Source of the DNA: JALORV01 sp963703945
Lineage (GTDB): Bacteria; Pseudomonadota; Gammaproteobacteria; Burkholderiales; Burkholderiaceae_F
Direction of reading: 5' to 3'
Assembly: GCA_963703945.1 (NCBI GenBank)
Contig: CAVPGM010000046.1
Location: 248,001-312,000, forward strand
DNA: 64,000 bases
In this document: in pieces, positions 1-8,686 of the stretch
Layout: each line of letters begins with the position of its first letter
Position numbering within the stretch: position 1 is the first letter of the stretch
Notes under the pieces: model-generated
What the model was told of the DNA's origin: nothing
Database searches by the model: none
What the model saw: the letters and a program-made list of their open reading frames with translations, nothing else
Made by a program: the position numbers and the translations under genes

Positions 1-338
1 CCGCCATCACCGGTGGCTTCGTCGCCGCGTACGACGCGGCCCGATGGCTGCGCGAGCGTGGGCTGATCGAAAACCTGCCGGTGCGTGACCACGTGGCAGC
101 GGTTTCGGTCGGCATGTTTCGGGGCGTTGCGGTACTCGATCTCGACTATGCGGAGGATTCGGGCTGCGAGACCGACATGAACGTGGTGATGACGGGTCGC
201 GGTGCCTACGTCGAAGTCCAGGGAACCGCCGAGGGCGAGCCGTTCGACGATGCGCAGATGGGCGCGATGATGAAGCTCGCTCGCAAGGGCGTGGCCGAAC
301 TCGTTGCCGCCCAGAAGCACGCGCTCGCGCAGCCATGA
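1..338 (+). CDS. rph: Ribonuclease PH, C-terminal part
   Basis: This is the C-terminal ~110 residues of RNase PH, a phosphorolytic 3'-5' exoribonuclease that trims tRNA 3' ends. The frame is open from base 3, so the start lies upstream of the window. The visible part carries the family's C-terminal core, with AITGGFVAAYDA followed by VAAVSVGMFRG, an acidic stretch LDYAEDSGCETDMNVVMT and the closing helix. The stop overlaps the rdgB start by four bases (ATGA), so the two genes are probably translationally coupled. The family assignment is strong even though the gene is partial. Confidence 0.9.
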   Translation, partial: AITGGFVAAYDAARWLRERGLIENLPVRDHVAAVSVGMFRGVAVLDLDYAEDSGCETDMNVVMTGRGAYVEVQGTAEGEPFDDAQMGAMMKLARKGVAELVAAQKHALAQP

Positions 339-949
339 GCGTGCGGATCGTGCTGGCGTCCTCGAACGCCGGCAAGCTGCGTGAGTTTCGTGAGTTGCTC
401 GCGGCGCTCCGGTTCGACGTGGTTCCACAGGGCGAACTCGGCATTCGCGCGGCCGGCGAACCGCACGCCACCTTCGTCGAGAATGCGCTGGCGAAGGCGC
501 GCCACGCCGCCAGGGAGAGCGCCATGCCGGCTCTGGCCGACGACTCCGGTCTGTGCATTGCGGCGTTGAACGGCGTGCCCGGAGTGTGGTCGGCCCGCCT
601 GGCCGGCGATCGTGCTGATGCTGCGGCCAATAACGCGGAGCTGTTGCGCCGATTGAACGGAATCAGCGATCGCCGCGCGCATTACACATGCGTACTGGTT
701 GCGATCGCGCACGCCGACGACCCTGAACCGCTGATAGCCGATGCACGCTGGCCCGGCGAGATCCTGCTGCAGCCGCGAGGGTCGGGCGGTTTCGGTTACG
801 ACCCGCTGTTCTTCGTGCCCGAGTGCGGATGTACAGCCGCCGAGTTGCCAGTCGAGCAAAAGAACAGGATCAGCCACCGCGGACGCGCGATGGCCGAGCT
901 TGCGCGGCGCTTGTCCGACTGGGCGCAGCTCGAGGTGAGGCAAGGTTGA
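335..949 (+). CDS. rdgB: XTP/dITP diphosphatase (non-canonical purine NTP pyrophosphatase)
   Basis: A 204-residue Ham1/RdgB-family enzyme. The family hydrolyses dITP, XTP and ITP to the monophosphates and so keeps deaminated purines out of DNA and RNA. Family signatures are visible in order: the N-terminal substrate-binding SSNAGKLREF, then ADDSGLCI with GVPGVWSARLAG, the GGFGYDPLFFVPE segment and the C-terminal KNRISHRGRAM. Length is normal for the family. The start overlaps the rph stop and the stop overlaps the TTG start of hemW. The resulting rph-rdgB-hemW order is common in Burkholderiales. Confidence 0.95.
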   Translation: MSVRIVLASSNAGKLREFRELLAALRFDVVPQGELGIRAAGEPHATFVENALAKARHAARESAMPALADDSGLCIAALNGVPGVWSARLAGDRADAAANNAELLRRLNGISDRRAHYTCVLVAIAHADDPEPLIADARWPGEILLQPRGSGGFGYDPLFFVPECGCTAAELPVEQKNRISHRGRAMAELARRLSDWAQLEVRQG

Positions 950-2200
950 ACGTCATTCCGATAGCGCCGATCGAACGCTCCCCGCCGAGCGAGGTGGCTG
1001 CCTATCTGCGGCCCGGGACGCTCAGCTTGCCGGCGCTGCCACCGCTGTCGCTCTATGTCCATTTTCCCTGGTGCGTGCGCAAGTGCCCCTATTGCGACTT
1101 CAACTCGCACGAGCCGGTCGGCGGAACCGACCGGATTCCCGAAGCGCGCTACCTGGCCGCACTGCGGCAGGACCTCGAAGCAGCGCTGCCGCTGATCTGG
1201 GGGCGGCGTTTCATCAGTGTGTTCATCGGCGGCGGGACGCCCAGCCTGCTGAGCTCCGAAGGGGTCGATGGCTTGCTGTCCGATCTGCGCGCGTTGTTGC
1301 CGCTGGAAGCCGACTGCGAAATCACGCTCGAGGCCAATCCAGGCACCGTCGAGGCAGGTCGGTTCGCGGCATTTCGGGCGGCCGGTGTCAACCGGCTGTC
1401 CATTGGAATCCAGTCGCTCGACGACGTGCAGCTGAAGCGCCTCGGTCGCATCCACGACGGCGCGCAGGCGATTCGCGCCATCGAGACTGCAAGGCGCGAG
1501 TTCGACAACTTCAACCTCGACCTGATGTACGGCCTGCCCGAACAATCGCTCGAAGGGGCGCAGCGTGACGTCGAAGCGGCGCTCGCCGCCGCCCCTCCGC
1601 ACCTGTCGCTCTATCAGCTGACGTCTCGAGCCGAACACGGTGTTCGCCAAGCATCCACCGCCGCTACCGGACGAGGATACGGCCGCAGCGATGCAGGAGT
1701 GGATCGAAGCCCGCACGGCCCGGGCCGGCTACCTTCATTACGAAGTCTCGGCCTACGCGTGCCCCGGTCGCGAGTGCCGGCACAACAGGAACTACTGGGA
1801 GTTCGGTGACTACCTGGGCATCGGCGCGGGTGCACATTCGAAGATTTCGTTCCCTCACCGGATCGTCCGCCAGTCGCGGTTCCGGCAGCCGACGAGCTAT
1901 CTCGAACACGCGGTGCGCGGCGAGTTCGTCGCGGAAACCGCCGAAGTCGCCCGTGCCGACCTGCCGTTCGAATTCATGCTGAACGCGATGCGACTCACCG
2001 ATGGTGTGCCGGCACGCTGGTTCAGCGAACGAACCGGCCTCGCGCCGGGTGCAATCGAAGAAGGACTGCGGCGGGCCCAGAATAAGGGCCTGATGACGGT
2101 CGACCATGAGCGCTGGGCCCCCACGTCGCTGGGCCGGCGGTTCCTCAACGACCTCCAGTCGATCTTTCTCGCGCCTTCGAGGCCATCCCGCGCCATTTAG
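946..2200 (+). CDS. hemW: Radical SAM coproporphyrinogen III oxidase-like heme chaperone HemW, split by a +1 frameshift
   Basis: HemW is a radical SAM protein linked to heme delivery and often annotated as oxygen-independent coproporphyrinogen oxidase. The N-terminal part has the cluster motif CVRKCPYCDF, then FIGGGTPSLL, LEANPGT and NRLSIGIQS. The reading frame breaks near 1624. Up to LSLYQLT it runs in one frame; from LEPNTVFAKHPPPLPDEDT it continues in the next. Deleting the T at 1624 restores an uninterrupted protein of about 417 residues through to the C-terminal domain. The TTG at 946 overlaps the rdgB stop and is the most likely start. Whether the extra base is real or a sequence error is unknown; six other one-base insertions in the window favour error. 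Confidence 0.88.
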
Positions 2201-2235
2201 CACTTGTCTGGTGCGGATATGCATGAGATCGGTGC
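2200..2235 (+). promoter_or_regulatory. Two tandem NtrC-like enhancer sites upstream of glnA
   Basis: GCACTTGTCTGGTGC (2200-2214) matches the enterobacterial NtrC consensus GCACYANNNTGGTGC at all fixed positions but one. A second, weaker copy, GCATGAGATCGGTGC, follows at 2221-2235, with centres 21 bp (two helical turns) apart. They lie about 130-155 bp upstream of a sigma-54 -24/-12 element, the usual enhancer distance. The first site abuts the hemW stop codon. The function is inferred from consensus and position. Confidence 0.6.
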
Positions 2236-2353
2236 ATAATGCTCCTGTTCAGTGCTTTCCTGGCGTCAGGCTAGCTCAGGTGGTCGTGATTTGATCGAAG
2301 TTAACTGGTTGTCGCACAAGGCTAGTGCGGTGCACAGCGCGCCAGCTTGGCAT

Positions 2354-2370
2354 TTGGCATAGTTCCTGCG
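2354..2370 (+). promoter_or_regulatory. Sigma-54 (RpoN) promoter of glnA
   Basis: TTGGCATAGTTCCTGCG carries the invariant GG (2356-2357) and GC (2368-2369) exactly ten bases apart, as in the -24/-12 consensus TGGCAY-N5-TTGCW. Transcription should start near 2381, leaving a leader of about 70 nt before glnA. With the NtrC-like sites upstream and ntrB/ntrC downstream, this is the expected nitrogen-regulated glnA promoter. Confidence 0.65.
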
Positions 2371-2450
2371 TTGCGCTGCACCAGTTCCCGCGTGGGTTCC
2401 AGCGGCCTTGCGGGAAGTACTTTTCAACCACGAGCGATTGAGGAGAAAGA

Positions 2451-3863
2451 ATGGCGACGGCCAAAGACGTCATGAAAATGATCACGGACAACGAAGCCTT
2501 GTTCGTCGATCTGCGCTTCACCGACACGAAGGGGAAGGAACAGCACGTGTCGGTGCCGTCCAAGGCATTCGAGGAAGACAAGTTCGAGCAAGGCCACGCG
2601 TTCGACGGGTCGTCGATCAGCGGTTGGAAGGGCATCGAGGCTTCGGACATGCTGTTGATGCCGGATCCGTCGACGGCGCATATGGATCCGTTCCGAGAGG
2701 AAAACACGCTGATCATCACGTGCGACGTGATTGAGCCGTCGACCGGCAAGGGCTATGACCGCGATCCGCGCTCGCTCGCCAAGCGCGCCGAGGCGTACCT
2801 GAAATCCACCGGTCTTGGTGATACCGCGTACTTCGGTCCTGAGCCCGAGTTTTTCATCTTCGATTCGGTGACGTGGAGCGTCGAAATGTCCGGCAGTTTC
2901 GTGAAGATAAGGTCGGAAGAAGCTCCATGGTCCAGCGGCATCGAATACGAAGCGGGCAACCTGGCGCACCGGCCTCCGGTCAAGGGCGGGTACTTCCCGG
3001 TGCCTCCGACCGACTCGTTGCAGGACATCCGCTCCGAAATCTGCCTGCTGCTCGACCAGCAGGGCGTCGAGGTTGAGGTGCACCACCACGAAGTCGCGGC
3101 GCCGGGCCAAAACGAAATCGGTACCAAGTTCAGCACGCTGGTCAAGCGCGCCGACTGGATGCAGATCCTGAAGTACACGGTGTGGAACGTCGCGGCGAGC
3201 TATGGCAAGACTGCGACCTTCATGCCGAAGCCGGTCGTCGGCGACAACGGTTCGGGCATGCACGTGCACCAGTCGGTCTGGAAGGACGGCACCAACCTGT
3301 TCGCGGGCAACGGATACGCTGGCCTGTCGGACTTCGCGCTGTACTACATCGGCGGCATCATCAAGCACGCCAAGGCGTTGAACGCGATCACCAATCCGGG
3401 CACCAACTCGTACAAGCGCCTGGTGCCGGGCTTCGAGGCGCCGATCAATCTGGCGTACTCGGCGCGCAACCGTTCGGCCGCGTGTCGCATCCCGTACGTA
3501 TCGAACCCGAAGGGCCGTCGCGTCGAAGTGCGGTTCCCGGATCCGACTGCGAATTCGTACCTTGCGTTCGCGGCGATGCTGATGGCGGGACTCGACGGCG
3601 TGCAGAACAAGATCCATCCCGGCGAGCCGATGGACAAGAATCTGTACGACCTCGAGCCCGAAGAGGCGGCCAAGGTCCCGCATCCGTGCGCGTCACTGGA
3701 CGAAGCGCTGAGCCACCTCGACCGCGATCGCGAGTTTTTGACTCGCGGCGGGGTCTTCGTCAACGACATGATCGACGCCTACATCGCGCTGAAAATGGAA
3801 GAGGTCACGCGCTTCCGCATGACCACCCACCCCGTGGAATTCGACATGTACTACGGGTCGTAG
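2451..3863 (+). CDS. glnA: Glutamine synthetase, type I
   Basis: A 470-residue GSI-type glutamine synthetase, which condenses glutamate and ammonia with ATP in a dodecamer. Visible signatures are the N-terminal FDGSSISGW, the metal-site PEPEFFIFD, the ATP-binding KPVVGDNGSGMHVHQS, and the glutamate/ammonium loop NPGTNSYKRL. Tyr399 in KNLYDLEPEE is the expected adenylylation site, so activity is probably controlled by GlnE. A good Shine-Dalgarno (GAGGAG) precedes the ATG. Transcription is probably from the sigma-54 promoter at 2354-2370. A GC-rich hairpin follows the stop. Confidence 0.97.
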   Translation: MATAKDVMKMITDNEALFVDLRFTDTKGKEQHVSVPSKAFEEDKFEQGHAFDGSSISGWKGIEASDMLLMPDPSTAHMDPFREENTLIITCDVIEPSTGKGYDRDPRSLAKRAEAYLKSTGLGDTAYFGPEPEFFIFDSVTWSVEMSGSFVKIRSEEAPWSSGIEYEAGNLAHRPPVKGGYFPVPPTDSLQDIRSEICLLLDQQGVEVEVHHHEVAAPGQNEIGTKFSTLVKRADWMQILKYTVWNVAASYGKTATFMPKPVVGDNGSGMHVHQSVWKDGTNLFAGNGYAGLSDFALYYIGGIIKHAKALNAITNPGTNSYKRLVPGFEAPINLAYSARNRSAACRIPYVSNPKGRRVEVRFPDPTANSYLAFAAMLMAGLDGVQNKIHPGEPMDKNLYDLEPEEAAKVPHPCASLDEALSHLDRDREFLTRGGVFVNDMIDAYIALKMEEVTRFRMTTHPVEFDMYYGS

Positions 3864-3886
3864 GGCGGAGCACCGAACCGAGCCAC

Positions 3887-3908
3887 CGGGGGCGGGCGAC
3901 CGCCCCCG
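3887..3908 (+). terminator. GC-rich hairpin after glnA
   Basis: CGGGGGCGG and CCGCCCCCG form a perfect 9-bp stem around a GCGA tetraloop, 23 bases after the glnA stop. It lacks a long U tract, so it may act as a weak terminator or attenuate read-through into the downstream ntr genes rather than end transcription completely. Confidence 0.5.
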
Positions 3909-4049
3909 TTCGCTTCCGCGAATGACGACGGATGATTCGAAACCTACCCATAATGCGGGAACTGACGGTTGAACCGTCCGGACTTGATCGGTTTTCGCAG
4001 TCGGCGCTGCCGTACACTGCCGGCCGTCCAGTTCGCGGGAGGGACGCGA

Positions 4050-4565
4050 ATGAAGCGATTCTTGCCATGTGCGGCACTTGCGGTCGGCGTCAGTGCGCCG
4101 TGGGCTGTGCTGGCGCAGTCGTCGGACATCTACATGTGCGTCGACGAGCAGGGCAACAAGTCGTTCCAGAACGTCGGCACCGGCAAGGGGTGCAAGCGGA
4201 TGGACGTCGGCCCGGTGTTGTCGCTGCCCGCGTCGCGCTTGCCGGCTGGTCGCGCCGGCACTTCGTCGGCGGTGGAAGAGCGGGTTTCGGCCTCGCCGGC
4301 GGCGTTTCCCAAGGTCGATCGCGATACGCAGCGGACGCGCGACAGCGATCGGCGCCGCATCCTGGAGGACGAGCTCAAGTCGGAGGAAGACCGGCTCGCG
4401 CGCCTGCGCAGCGAGTACAACAACGGCGAGCCGGAGCGGCGCGGCGATGAGCGCAATTTCGCGCTCTACCAGGAACGTGTGCAGCGGCTGCGCGAGGACA
4501 TCGCCCGCGTCGACATCAACGTCAGCGCGCTGCGCCGCGAGATCGCGCTGCTCCGAACCCAGTAG
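4050..4565 (+). CDS. Secreted DUF4124-type protein with C-terminal coiled coil
   Basis: A 171-residue protein of unknown function. The ATG at 4050 is preferred because it follows a GGGAGGGA ribosome site and begins a classic signal peptide (MKRFLPCAALAVGVSAPWA, cleavage near VLAQ). After it comes a DUF4124-like module (IYMCVDEQGNKSFQNV, with a second cysteine in GKGCKRMDV). A charged region predicted as coiled coil then runs through RRRILEDELKSEEDRLARL to the C-terminus. It sits between glnA and ntrB, a place held by similar small periplasmic proteins in other Burkholderiales. No role in nitrogen control can be inferred from the sequence itself. Confidence 0.8.
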   Translation: MKRFLPCAALAVGVSAPWAVLAQSSDIYMCVDEQGNKSFQNVGTGKGCKRMDVGPVLSLPASRLPAGRAGTSSAVEERVSASPAAFPKVDRDTQRTRDSDRRRILEDELKSEEDRLARLRSEYNNGEPERRGDERNFALYQERVQRLREDIARVDINVSALRREIALLRTQ

Positions 4566-4598
4566 TTTCCCGCTGGCGCCCCTTGCGGGCGTGCGCGC

Positions 4599-5705
4599 AT
4601 GCCGCTCGCCGGTGCGCGCATGAACATGGCATTGCGCATCGCGATGGCCGACGAGCCGCAGTTCGCTGGCCTCGATCTGCTTTCGACGGCGGTCATCGTG
4701 CTGGACGGTGAGGCGCGCATCATCCATGTGAATCAGGCCGCCGAACTGCTGCTCGGAAGCTCGCGCAAGAACCTGCTGGGGCAGTCCGCCGAGCGGGTGA
4801 TCGGCAATGAACTGCAGATGCAGCAACTGGTCGCCGATGCGCGCGCCAACGTCTTCGGTGAGCGCCGCCAGGTACTGGACCTCAAGCGTTACGGCGGCGA
4901 GTCCATTCCCGTGCGAGTCACCGCGACCGCGCAGTACGGTTCGAGCGCGCCACTCGTGCTGGAAATTTCGGAGATCGAGCAGCAGCTGAAGGTCGATCGC
5001 GAAGAGAGGCAGCTCGGGCTTTCTGAAGCCAACCGCCAGCTGCTGCGCAACCTCGCGCATGAAATCAAGAATCCGCTCGGTGGCGTGCGCGGCGCGGCGC
5101 AGTTGCTGGATGCCGAGCTCGACCTGCCGGAGCAGCGCGAATACACGCGGGTCATCATCGCCGAGGCGGACCGGCTGCAGGCGCTGGTCGATCGGCTGCT
5201 TGCTCCGCACCGCGCCCAGCGCGTGATCGCGGACCTCAACATCCACGAGGTCTGCGAGCGCGTGCGGCTCGTGATGCTTTCGGAGTTTCCGCGCGGCCTG
5301 ACGATCGAGCGCGACTACGATGCCAGCGTGCCGGATTTCCGCGGCGATCGAGAACAGCTGATCCAGGCACTGCTCAACATCGTGCGCAACGCCACCCAGG
5401 CGCTCGAATCGCGCATCGAAAGCGGCGACGCCGTCATCACCCTGCGAACGCGGGTGGCGCGGCAGGTCACCATTGCGCGGGCCAGGCATCGCTTGGCACT
5501 GGACTTGCATGTGATCGACAACGGGCCCGGCGTGCCGAGCGACATCCGGGATCGCATCTTCTTTCCGCTGGTGTCGGGCCGTGACGGTGGCACCGGCCTG
5601 GGACTCACCCTGGCGCAGATCTACATCCAGCAGCACGACGGCATCATCGAGTTGGACAGCCGGCCCGGGCGCACCGATTTCCGCATCATGATTCCCTTGC
5701 CATGA
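4599..5705 (+). CDS. ntrB: Nitrogen regulation sensor histidine kinase NtrB (GlnL)
   Basis: A 368-residue two-component kinase/phosphatase that phosphorylates NtrC when nitrogen is scarce and is normally controlled by PII. It has an N-terminal PAS domain (about residues 20-120, with VIVLDGEARIIHVNQAAELLL). The HisKA domain has the autophosphorylation site His154 in LRNLAHEIKNPLGG. The HATPase domain shows the N box (IVRNATQAL), G1 (DNGPGVP) and G2 (GGTGLGLTLA). No transmembrane segment is seen, in keeping with the cytosolic family. Starts at 4599 and 4620 are both possible, as neither has a strong Shine-Dalgarno. The stop overlaps the ntrC start (ATGA). Confidence 0.94.
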   Translation: MPLAGARMNMALRIAMADEPQFAGLDLLSTAVIVLDGEARIIHVNQAAELLLGSSRKNLLGQSAERVIGNELQMQQLVADARANVFGERRQVLDLKRYGGESIPVRVTATAQYGSSAPLVLEISEIEQQLKVDREERQLGLSEANRQLLRNLAHEIKNPLGGVRGAAQLLDAELDLPEQREYTRVIIAEADRLQALVDRLLAPHRAQRVIADLNIHEVCERVRLVMLSEFPRGLTIERDYDASVPDFRGDREQLIQALLNIVRNATQALESRIESGDAVITLRTRVARQVTIARARHRLALDLHVIDNGPGVPSDIRDRIFFPLVSGRDGGTGLGLTLAQIYIQQHDGIIELDSRPGRTDFRIMIPLP

Positions 5706-7150
5706 GACCCATCTGGATCGTCGACGATGACCGCTCGATACGCTGGGTGCTCGAGAAGGCACTGGCACGTGAGAACCTTCCATGCAAGGCGTTCGGCGTC
5801 GCGCAGGATGTGCTGACCGAACTCGAGCACGACAGTCCGCAGGTCCTGATCTCGGATATCCGCATGCCGGGCATGAGCGGCATCGAGCTGCTGCGCGCGG
5901 TCAAGCGCAAGCATCCGGCGCTGCCGGTCATCGTGATGACCGCGTTCTCCGATCTGGAGAGCGCAGTGTCCGCATTCCAGGGCGGTGCGTTCGAGTATCT
6001 GCCGAAGCCGTTCGACGTCGACAAGGCGGTCGAATTGATCCGGCGCGCGGTCGACGAGAGCGTGCGCGAGGCGAGCGCCGATGAGGTGCCCGGCGATGTC
6101 CCGGAGATCCTCGGGCAGGCGCCGGCGATGCAGGATGTATTCCGCGCGATCGGTCGCCTCAGCCAGTCCAATGTGACGGTGCTGCTGACCGGGGAATCGG
6201 GCAGCGGCAAGGAAGTCGTTGCACGCGCGTTGCACAAGCACAGTCCGCGTGCCCAGGCGCCATTTATCGCGCTCAACATGGCGGCCATCCCGCGCGACCT
6301 GCTGGAAAGCGAGTTGTTCGGCCACGAGCGAGGTGCGTTCACCGGCGCACAGGCGATGCGACGCGGGAGGTTCGAGCAGGCCGAGGGCGGGACCCTTTTC
6401 CTCGACGAGATCGGCGACATGCCGGCTGAATTGCAGACACGGCTGCTGCGCGTGCTGTCCGATGGCTTTTACTACCGCGTGGGCGGACACCAGCCGATCA
6501 AGGCCGACGTCCGGGTCATCGCCGCCACGCACCAGAACCTCGACGAGCGCGTGCGCCAGGGGCTTTTTCGCGAGGATCTTTATCACCGGCTGAACGTGAT
6601 CCGGCTCCGGCTGCCGGCGCTGCGGGAGCGCAGCGAGGACATCCCGCTGCTGGTGCGGCACTTTCTCGTCAAGAGCGCGCACGAACTCGGCGTCGAGCCG
6701 AAGCGGCTGTCGGACGAGGCGACGCGCTTCATCAGCCAATTGGCGTTCCCGGGCAATGTCCGGCAGCTCGAGAACCTGTGTCACTGGCTGACCGTGCTGG
6801 CGCCGGCGCAGATCGTGAAAGTCGAAGATCTTCCGCTGGAGATGCGCCAGGAAGCCGCGGCGGGTCCTGCGGACCGCGACGAGGTCCGCCGGGAAGCAGC
6901 CGAGTCCGTGCCCGCGGCGCGACCGTCGACCGGGGGCGACTGGACCTCCTCGCTCGTGGCCGAAGTCGAGCGCCGCCTGCATGCCGGCGTGCCGGATGTC
7001 ATGGACACGTTGTCGCGCGATTTCGAGGCTGCTGTCATACGGACGGCGCTCAAGCACACCCATGGGCGCCGCATCGATGCGGCCAACCGCCTGGGCGTGG
7101 GCCGCAACACCATCACGCGCAAGATCCAGGACCTGCAACTCGAGGACTGA
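5702..7150 (+). CDS. ntrC: Nitrogen regulation response regulator NtrC (GlnG), sigma-54 activator
   Basis: A 482-residue enhancer-binding protein. The receiver domain has acidic residues in WIVDDD and phospho-acceptor Asp52 in LISDIRMPGMSG. The AAA+ domain carries Walker A (GESGSGKE), the sigma-54 contact loop GAFTGA and Walker B (GGTLFLDEIGD). The C-terminal Fis-type helix-turn-helix ends in RIDAANRLGVGRNTITRKIQ. It overlaps ntrB by four bases, so kinase and regulator are co-translated. The likely local target is the glnA promoter about 3.3 kb upstream. Confidence 0.96.
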   Translation: MRPIWIVDDDRSIRWVLEKALARENLPCKAFGVAQDVLTELEHDSPQVLISDIRMPGMSGIELLRAVKRKHPALPVIVMTAFSDLESAVSAFQGGAFEYLPKPFDVDKAVELIRRAVDESVREASADEVPGDVPEILGQAPAMQDVFRAIGRLSQSNVTVLLTGESGSGKEVVARALHKHSPRAQAPFIALNMAAIPRDLLESELFGHERGAFTGAQAMRRGRFEQAEGGTLFLDEIGDMPAELQTRLLRVLSDGFYYRVGGHQPIKADVRVIAATHQNLDERVRQGLFREDLYHRLNVIRLRLPALRERSEDIPLLVRHFLVKSAHELGVEPKRLSDEATRFISQLAFPGNVRQLENLCHWLTVLAPAQIVKVEDLPLEMRQEAAAGPADRDEVRREAAESVPAARPSTGGDWTSSLVAEVERRLHAGVPDVMDTLSRDFEAAVIRTALKHTHGRRIDAANRLGVGRNTITRKIQDLQLED

Positions 7151-7439
7151 ATCGGCCCCGCGCCCCTCTCGGGGGATGCGAAACCCGCCCGCCCGGAGTA
7201 GGCTGTAAAGCGCAGGTAATGCAGGGTGGGCGATGATTGGTGTCCGCGCCGCGCCCGCCGCACTTCGTCCGATCGGCCTGCGTTTCGTCGCGGCTCGCTG
7301 CAATTCGTCGCACTGCCGGCGACAACCCGGAGCGGTCGCGGATAATCCGCTCCCACGCGAAACGACACGGCCTGTGGGTCACAAACCCGCGCACCGGTGG
7401 GGCGCCAACCCGGCGCACCGGACGTTCCTGGGGGATGCA

Positions 7440-8624
7440 ATGACAAAGCGGTTAAAAATCTGGTGGCTGGTCGGGGTGCTGGTCCTGGTCGTCGCCGGCG
7501 GTGGCGGAGCCGTGATCGCATCGCGGCAGTCCGGGCAGGCGTCCGACGCCGCCAAGAAGGATCGGCCCACCCTCGAATTCGCCCAAGCCGATGTCGTGGT
7601 CCTGCAGCCGAAGCGCCTGTCAGTGGAACTCGCGGTTCCGGGCAGTGTGCAGGCCGTGTCGCAAGCCACGGTCCGCTCGAAGCTGTCTGCCGAAGTCAAG
7701 CGGGTGCTGGTGCGTGAAGGTGACCGTGTCGTGAGCGGCCAGGTCGTCGCCGAATTCGATACGGCGCAGCTGCGAGCGCAGCTCGCCGAACGGACCGCTA
7801 CTCTGGAATCCGCGCGGGCTCAACTCGCAACGACGGAGCGCACGCGCCAGGCCAATGCGCAGTTGGTCAAACAGAACTTCATCTCGCAAAACGCGTTCGA
7901 CACCGCCGACTCGGCGTATCAGGCGCAACTCGCGACGGTGGCGGCGGCGCGCGCCCAGCTCGAACAGAGCCAGATCATGATGAACGACTCGGTCGTGCGG
8001 GCTCCGATCAGCGGCACGGTGGCCAAGCGCCATGTCCAACCGGGCGAAAAGCTCGCCTTCGATGCGCCGATGATGGCGATCGTCGACCTGGCGCTGCTCG
8101 AGGTGCAGGCCCAGGTGCCGGTATCCGACGTGACGCAGATCCGCAGTGGCATGCCCGCGCAGGTCGACATCGAGGGCATGAGCGGACGGCAATTCGCCGG
8201 GCGCGTGGAGCGCATCAATCCGAGCACCGAGCCGGGCACGCGTACGGTGAACATCTATGTCTCGCTCCCGAACGAGGAATCGCTGCTCAAGGCCGGCATG
8301 TTCGCGCGCGTGATGCTCACCACGATGCCCGAGTCCGAGGTTCAGGCGCTGCCGTTGTCAGCTCTGCGCACGGACGGTCAGCAGAGCTTCGTGTGGTTGA
8401 TCGCCGACGGCAAGCTCGTGCGTCGCAACGTCGCGACCGGGCGCCGGGACGAACGCGCGCAGATGGTCGAAATCACCTCCGGGATCACGGCGGCCGACGT
8501 CGTGCTGGCAACCAAGTTCGACAATCTGAAGGACGGTCTGGCCGCGAAGGTCGTTGGTCTGCCCGGCGAATCCCGGATCGCCGAGCGAGACCCGGCCGGC
8601 AGCAAGCCCGCGGCATCCAATTGA
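7440..8624 (+). CDS. RND efflux periplasmic adaptor (membrane fusion protein)
   Basis: A 394-residue HlyD/AcrA-type adaptor that links an inner-membrane RND pump to an outer-membrane channel. The ATG at 7440 begins a short charged N-terminus (MTKRLKIWW) and one membrane anchor (LVGVLVLVVAGGGGAVIA). Then come a barrel-sandwich half (AVPGSVQAVSQATVRSKLSAE), an alpha-hairpin coiled coil rich in Gln/Ala (residues ~110-170), the returning lipoyl half (VRAPISGTVAKRHVQPGE) and the beta-barrel/membrane-proximal domains. A CDS for the pump follows after 62 bases. No outer-membrane factor gene is in the window. The substrate cannot be deduced. The 289 bases between ntrC and this gene show nothing I can name. 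Confidence 0.92.
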   Translation: MTKRLKIWWLVGVLVLVVAGGGGAVIASRQSGQASDAAKKDRPTLEFAQADVVVLQPKRLSVELAVPGSVQAVSQATVRSKLSAEVKRVLVREGDRVVSGQVVAEFDTAQLRAQLAERTATLESARAQLATTERTRQANAQLVKQNFISQNAFDTADSAYQAQLATVAAARAQLEQSQIMMNDSVVRAPISGTVAKRHVQPGEKLAFDAPMMAIVDLALLEVQAQVPVSDVTQIRSGMPAQVDIEGMSGRQFAGRVERINPSTEPGTRTVNIYVSLPNEESLLKAGMFARVMLTTMPESEVQALPLSALRTDGQQSFVWLIADGKLVRRNVATGRRDERAQMVEITSGITAADVVLATKFDNLKDGLAAKVVGLPGESRIAERDPAGSKPAASN

Positions 8625-8686
8625 CGAAGTCCGACACGCGTGCGGCCGGCCTGCAAACCCGGCCGGCCTCGAAAGGATAGAGCCCG

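Noticed and set aside
2424..3683. Long minus-strand open frame opposite glnA, and similar long antisense frames opposite other genes
   Set aside because: High-GC genes routinely open long frames on the opposite strand. The translations are Arg/His-rich and resemble no family, while the sense proteins are unambiguous.
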